Shown: positions 62,501 through 64,000 of the stretch, piece after piece | Numbering within the stretch: the stretch's first letter is position 1 | Layout of the letters: the number at the start of each line of letters is the position of its first letter | DNA from: SZUA-430 sp964547645 | GTDB lineage: Bacteria > Pseudomonadota > Alphaproteobacteria > Micropepsales > Micropepsaceae | Reading direction: 5' to 3' | Assembly: GCA_964547645.1 (NCBI GenBank) | Contig: CAZJOM010000001.1 | Coordinates: 1 to 64,000 of the forward strand | Length of the DNA: 64,000 nucleotides | Notes under the pieces: model-generated | Database searches by the model: none | What the model was told of the DNA's origin: nothing | Seen by the model: the letters and a program-made list of their open reading frames with translations, nothing else | Position numbers and translations under genes: made by a program

Positions 62501-64000
62501 CTGCCGACGTTCGTGCCGGGAGATGCCGAAGTTGGCATGTTCCTGCGGGCGGTGGTCACCTACACCGACGACCAAGGCACGCTGGAGACAAAGGCGTCGG
62601 CGGCAACGACGGCACCAGTTGAGAACATCAACGACGCGCCAGCCTTCGTTGGCGAAGCCGCGTTCTTCGATGCGCCCCCGGCGGAAGGCTCGCCATTGAC
62701 GGTCATTCCGAGCTTTGCGGACGACGATGGCTTGCCGGCGACGCTCACTTACGAATGGCAGATGCTCGACGGCGCCGACTGGGTTGCGATCCCCGGCGCC
62801 CCCGATGCGCCTTCGTTCACGCCGGACCTCTCGCTCGTGGGTCAGCAGTTGCGCGTTCGGATCACTTACACGGATGCACACGGCACGTTCGAAGAAGTAT
62901 TCTCCGAGGTGTCCGCACCGGTGCTCGACGCCAACGAAACGCCCATCGGCACAGTTGACATCAGCGATCTCTCGCCGACGGAAACACAGACGCTTTCGGC
63001 GACGATCAACTTCACCGATGGCGACGGTCTTGTTGGTGTTGCGTTCGACTACCAGTGGGAGCAGTCCGACGGCGTCAACTGGAATCCCATTGCCGGCGCC
63101 AACGCCGCCACCTTCACGCCGACACAAGATCAGGTGAACAGCGAGCTGCGCGTTGTCGTCAGCTACATCGATAATGGCGGACACGCAGACTCCGTCACAT
63201 CGGCGCCTACAATCGTCACCGGCGACTTCATCAACGACGGCGCCGCAGGTGCGGCGCTGACCGGGACCGAAGGTCAAGACATCATCTTCGGCAATGGCGG
63301 CGCGGACGTGCTGACCGGTTTGGGTGAGGACGATCTCCTCGACGGCGGCGCGGGCGGCGACGTCCTCGACGGCGGTGCTGGTAACGACACTCTTACGGGT
63401 GGCGCTGCCGACGACATCGTCAACGGCGATGTTGGCGACGACACAATCGTCTACAACGTCGGCGACGGTGCCGACACCACGGACGGCGGCGATGACGCCG
63501 ATACGATGAACATTATCGGCGCGGCAGCGGCGGATACGCTGAACGTCGTGTTCGATGGGGCATCCATCGTCAATGTCGGCGGCGGCACGGTTGCCAACGT
63601 CGAGACCGTCAACGTCAACCTGGGCGCCGGCGTCAACACGTTGAACTACAACCCGCCGGGCGGTCTGCTGACGACGGCGAACGTTGTTGTGAACCTCGGG
63701 CTCAACGCCGCGTCTGGCTTTGCCTCGGTGCTCAACGTCCAGAACGTGACAACGGGCTCGGGCGATGACCAGTTGACCGGCAACGCGCTGGCCAACACGC
63801 TGGACGGCGGCGCAGGCGCCGATACGTTCTTCGGGACGGCCGGCGATGGTAACGACAACCTGATCGGCGGCGCCGGCATCGACACCTACGACTTGTCGGC
63901 AACGACGGCGGCAGCAACGATCACGTTGGGCAATGCGACCAGCGCGCAGATCGGAACCGACGTACTCTCAGGCATCGAAAGCTTCGTCGGCAGCCAAGGC
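53516..64000 (+). CDS. Giant tandem double haem peroxidase with RTX repeats, 3'-truncated by window edge
   Basis: An open frame of exactly 3495 codons from an ATG with GGAGGG upstream to the window end, without a stop. It contains two complete animal-type haem peroxidase units, offset by about 1487 residues: distal His181 and His1668 (GQFFDHGLDL), proximal His560 and His2048 (YRFGHSMLTE). Both units start with similar RSDLEFIL / RSDLDFIL segments and end in RTX repeats (about 905-1150 and 2390-2600). A Pro-rich hinge (about residues 1462-1483) links them. Four Ig-like repeats and a third RTX block follow. It resembles MopA-type peroxidases but doubled. The missing C-terminus should carry a type I secretion signal. 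Expression is probably coupled to oxidase 2, being divergent. Confidence 0.93.
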   Translation, partial: MVSYIRSDLEFILEQIKIAERNAAGEDLRDILPNVQVPWGLRTLTGIDNNLVQSQAEFGAADNLFPRLLDPKFLPGYDASGMVIDTAPRTISNLIVDQTENNPAAYAAAYDFGADGLPGGTGADADTLRDGVSIVTSPGLDGVFGTTDDREVFQFNNVTADEGLSAPFNSWMTFFGQFFDHGLDLVTKSEVKTEIVFIPLQPDDPLFNPAPGAPNFMVLTRAAQTINPETGVVESTNTTSPFVDQNQTYTSHGSHQAFLREYALVDGKPVATGKLLTNRDLVDDNGDPVPFADAPEIGGMATWAVVKAQAREILGINLTDADVTNVPALLADNYGNFVLGPNGFPLIPLTDGTWVEGDPSANGGLGVDISSAIRIGHAFLNDIAHTANPTGKVADADDVIGGPIAPGEYDDELLDAHYIAGDGRVNENIGLTAVHAVFHAEHNRLVQHTKDTVLADAKALLDGGATQEVAVAFLNEWLSVDVAAVPIELGEIASLQWDGGRLFQAAKFGTEMQYQHLVFEEFARTIQPNIDGFLAPNGYDTTIDPSIVAEFAHVVYRFGHSMLTETVDRFDTNFDTIGGDPQMGLIAAFLNPLSFVPDGLTPEQATGAIVRGVTRQVGNEIDEFVTEALRNNLVGLPLDLAALNLARGRDTGIPSLNEARRQFYEATGDAQLKPYISWVDLMDHLKHPESLINFIAAYGTHAELQAADVNTMAEKRAVAMALVLGGSAEIVVNPLTGETRTFIAEDGDRLDFLHSEGIYVNDGTTGATTTGVDNIDFWVGGLAEEKMPFGGMLGSTFNFVFETQLESLQNGDRFYYLSRTAGMHFGTQLEENSFAKLVMLNSDATHLPAAIFSTPTWVLEVDQTHQYNAGVDGLDKSVDPTGGILLTDLVIRDNPDTIGTDTNYLQYTGEDHVVMGGTAGNDIIVAGDGDDTIYGDGGNDRLEGGYGNDTILGGAGDDIIQDAQGDNKIDGGDGNDVISVGAMSTAAVGNLIFGGAGKDFIITTEDISTTFGGKGDDFILGAKTNLPPTGNEGNDWIEYGTQDGAPGDNFAPLLADNVIGHDIFIGGGGFDEMIGEGGDDIFVGSDAQDKMDGMSGFDWVTYKNDTQGVTADLRLAVLAQPHGNATGDNAGVAGAVGASAAAILDRFAEVEGLSGSRFADILYGDDVDAVTILNHGGAGGGALTNVALIENLNQLLDPGATGFATGNIILGGAGSDVIQGNGGDDLIDGDKWLNVRISVRENADGTGDELFSVDSMVDLIPMMLAGTINPGQLVAVREILDSDDGYDTAVFRGNFADYQIVDAGNGTWIVSDSIATRDGTDTLKNVERLQFADGTFVIPGNEALNAEPTGAPTIEEFSDASGALDGVVEVGDVLSASSLGLIDLDNVSSGGAVVGPISYTWQADLGAGFEDIITVDAGDGFISANGQRLRVTADLEGFAIRLKAVYADENGVTETVFSAPTAPVAPGPVEVPPPPAVPTVPETEGGVGIKLVRSDLDFILDQIRIAEAHARGEDLYSLLPNQRMPLGLRTVDGTYNNLSHPEFGAADNPFPRATDPHFQPGQFGTNYGSNASVVDSTPRTISNLLVDQTANNPAAYAAAYDFGADGVAGGGDDTLKEGVSIVKSPGLDGDFGTADDVDVFMFDNVTPDAGLSAPFNAWMTFFGQFFDHGLDLVTKNKDQVIFIPLAEDDPLWKPGGNNFMIVSRTTQVAGPGADGILGTADDTSHEALNTTSPFVDQNQTYSSHPSHQAFLREYVIVDGKPVPTGDLLTNRDLFDEDTGTPIAFVDAAETGGMATWGVLKAQAKELFGIILTDADVGSIPMLLTDPYGNLILTDAGNVQVATGNPLNPTFVEMFRDAPAELPANTIRTGHGFLDDIAHNANPSGKTADTDSDVGLENADLSSTVGNYDNELLDAHYVAGDGRVNENIGLTAVHAIFHSEHNRLAEQVKQTALNSNDVAFLNEWLLEGHKVTAFPAPEDFDSLVWDGSRIFQAAKFGTEMQYQHLVFEEFARTIQPNIDLFFAPTQVYDVDLDASIVAEFAHTVYRFGHSMLTETVDRFDANFNPIGFGDDPQIGLIAAFLNPLEFAASGATAEEAVGAIVRGVTRQVGNEIDEFVTEALRNNLVGLPLDLAAINIARGRDTGIATLNEVRRQIYDQTGDSNLKPYRSWAEFVQHLKHPESLINFIAAYGTHVAITSATTLAAKRDAAFTLVMGDGDDSDGVVINGITYNNRLDFLNSTGDFALAANGATTSGLDNVDLWIGGLAEEKAPFGGMLGSTFNFIFENQLEKLQDGDRFYYLERTAGLAFNAELESNSFAKLIMANSNATHLPALVFSTPKYTLEVDQTKQFNGDLGSADPTNGDPLLPLVERTNPDPDGTTNYLHYRGDDHVVLGGTEQDDIMIASIGDDTLWGDGGNDRLEGGYGNDNIRGGTGDDILTDIGGDDNIQGGDGNDVIHGGNGVNLLIGGFGNDFIVTGEDASEAIGGQGNDFILGTKGDEQNMGNEGDDWIEGGTSDGAPGDNFDPLGLDRVVGNDIFIGAGENDKFNAEGGDDIMVGSPGMGDRYIGGSGFDWATFKNDAFGIHLDISDRFFDQPRVPGSGATVLTRMDFVEGLSGSTHSDVIRGDNADAGGIRAAGAQGSVLTNIALINGLQSLLDTAFGSPQTFFDGGNIILGGAGSDIIEGRGGDDIIDGDKWLNVRISVRDPLDHDVELKSVNSLRDLVQDMLSGAINPGQLVAVREILQSATPDFDTAQFTGNLDEYSFLLNGNAITVAQLTTPGFVAPSDVLTVIDNSVAPRDGTDRLLNIERLQFADQSITLNGANAGPEGALSFSGDPVEGSAITVSIAGVTDADNVSILNPTGAVTGTVAYFWQSDNGTGVFTDILGFAAGEVGRVGGPTFTPTADLVGQALRVRAVYKDANGVLEEVYSDPTAPVGNVNFAPVGTVNIIGQPPVEDQFLTAIRAFTDADGLTTAVFNYQWQMSADGINDWIDIPSGVLPTFVPGDAEVGMFLRAVVTYTDDQGTLETKASAATTAPVENINDAPAFVGEAAFFDAPPAEGSPLTVIPSFADDDGLPATLTYEWQMLDGADWVAIPGAPDAPSFTPDLSLVGQQLRVRITYTDAHGTFEEVFSEVSAPVLDANETPIGTVDISDLSPTETQTLSATINFTDGDGLVGVAFDYQWEQSDGVNWNPIAGANAATFTPTQDQVNSELRVVVSYIDNGGHADSVTSAPTIVTGDFINDGAAGAALTGTEGQDIIFGNGGADVLTGLGEDDLLDGGAGGDVLDGGAGNDTLTGGAADDIVNGDVGDDTIVYNVGDGADTTDGGDDADTMNIIGAAAADTLNVVFDGASIVNVGGGTVANVETVNVNLGAGVNTLNYNPPGGLLTTANVVVNLGLNAASGFASVLNVQNVTTGSGDDQLTGNALANTLDGGAGADTFFGTAGDGNDNLIGGAGIDTYDLSATTAAATITLGNATSAQIGTDVLSGIESFVGSQG
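56240..56480 (+). repeat. RTX repeats behind first peroxidase unit
   Basis: Nonamers such as GTAGNDIIVAGDGDDTIYG and GGNDRLEGGYGNDTILGG form a calcium-binding beta-roll after the haem domain of unit 1. Confidence 0.85.
60680..60930 (+). repeat. RTX repeats behind second peroxidase unit
   Basis: Nonamers such as GGNDRLEGGYGNDNIRGG and GDDNIQGGDGNDVIHGG are nearly the same as those behind unit 1, supporting an in-gene duplication. Confidence 0.85.
62050..63225 (+). repeat. Four tandem Ig-like repeats
   Basis: Four modules of about 100 residues, each with an aromatic core Y-x-W-[QE] (at 62116, 62439, 62751 and 63049) and a later L-R-V/A-x-V-x-Y segment. The pattern matches bacterial surface Ig-like spacer domains. 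Confidence 0.8.
63240..63480 (+). repeat. Third RTX array of the tandem peroxidase
   Basis: Nonamers such as GNGGADVLTGLGEDDLLDG and GGAGNDTLTGGAADDIV. Less regular strands follow up to the window edge, as in the C-terminus of the first peroxidase. Confidence 0.8.

Overview
The window looks like a GC-rich alphaproteobacterial chromosome segment. I infer this from the long GC-rich open frames, a TonB receptor next to an S9 peptidase, the compact type II secretion operon and the overall protein styles. Caulobacterales/Hyphomonadaceae-like bacteria are my best guess, but I cannot fix the genus. There are no tRNA or rRNA genes, no CRISPR array and no recognisable insertion sequence. One 100-N assembly gap lies at 9636-9735 and is flanked by identical 55-bp ends.

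Layout. 1-5 kb: housekeeping and poorly known genes (partial ORF, DUF1330, Gdt1-type half transporter, NAD-kinase-like protein coupled to an SPFH protein, DUF885 lipoprotein). 5-8.3 kb: a two-gene operon of an FAD dehydrogenase and a ThDP-dependent enzyme. 8.3-14.8 kb: an S9 peptidase diverging from a TonB receptor plus a small outer-membrane barrel. 15-22.4 kb: membrane proteins, MurJ, an alpha/beta hydrolase, and an unusual single protein joining an ATP-grasp-like domain to an M32 carboxypeptidase. 22.4-33.3 kb: a complete type II secretion operon read leftwards in the order gspF-H-I-J-L-M-C-D-K-O-E-G. 33.4-35.7 kb: a methyltransferase and a LuxR-type regulator with a perfect 14-bp palindrome upstream.

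35.9-64 kb is the most interesting part: an apparent extracellular oxidation island. It holds two giant secreted animal-type haem peroxidases with RTX calcium-binding repeats. One is 2494 residues. The other is at least 3495 residues, runs off the window, and carries two complete peroxidase domains in tandem. It also holds two multicopper oxidases, each followed by a SCO1-cytochrome c fusion protein that could supply copper and electrons, and a CusR/CusS-like two-component pair in the same operon as the second oxidase. The same combination of enzyme families (MopA-type RTX haem peroxidases and multicopper oxidases) is known from bacterial Mn(II) oxidation, so Mn(II) or phenolic oxidation is the leading hypothesis. 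No substrate can be proven from sequence. In all three peroxidase domains the distal arginine position of mammalian peroxidases (the R of LREHNR) is occupied by D, A or S.

Secretion. The peroxidases have RTX repeats, and the 2494-residue one ends in a type I-like C-terminal signal, but no type I exporter is present in the window. The type II system 3 kb away is the only complete secretion machine visible and could export the signal-peptide-bearing enzymes.
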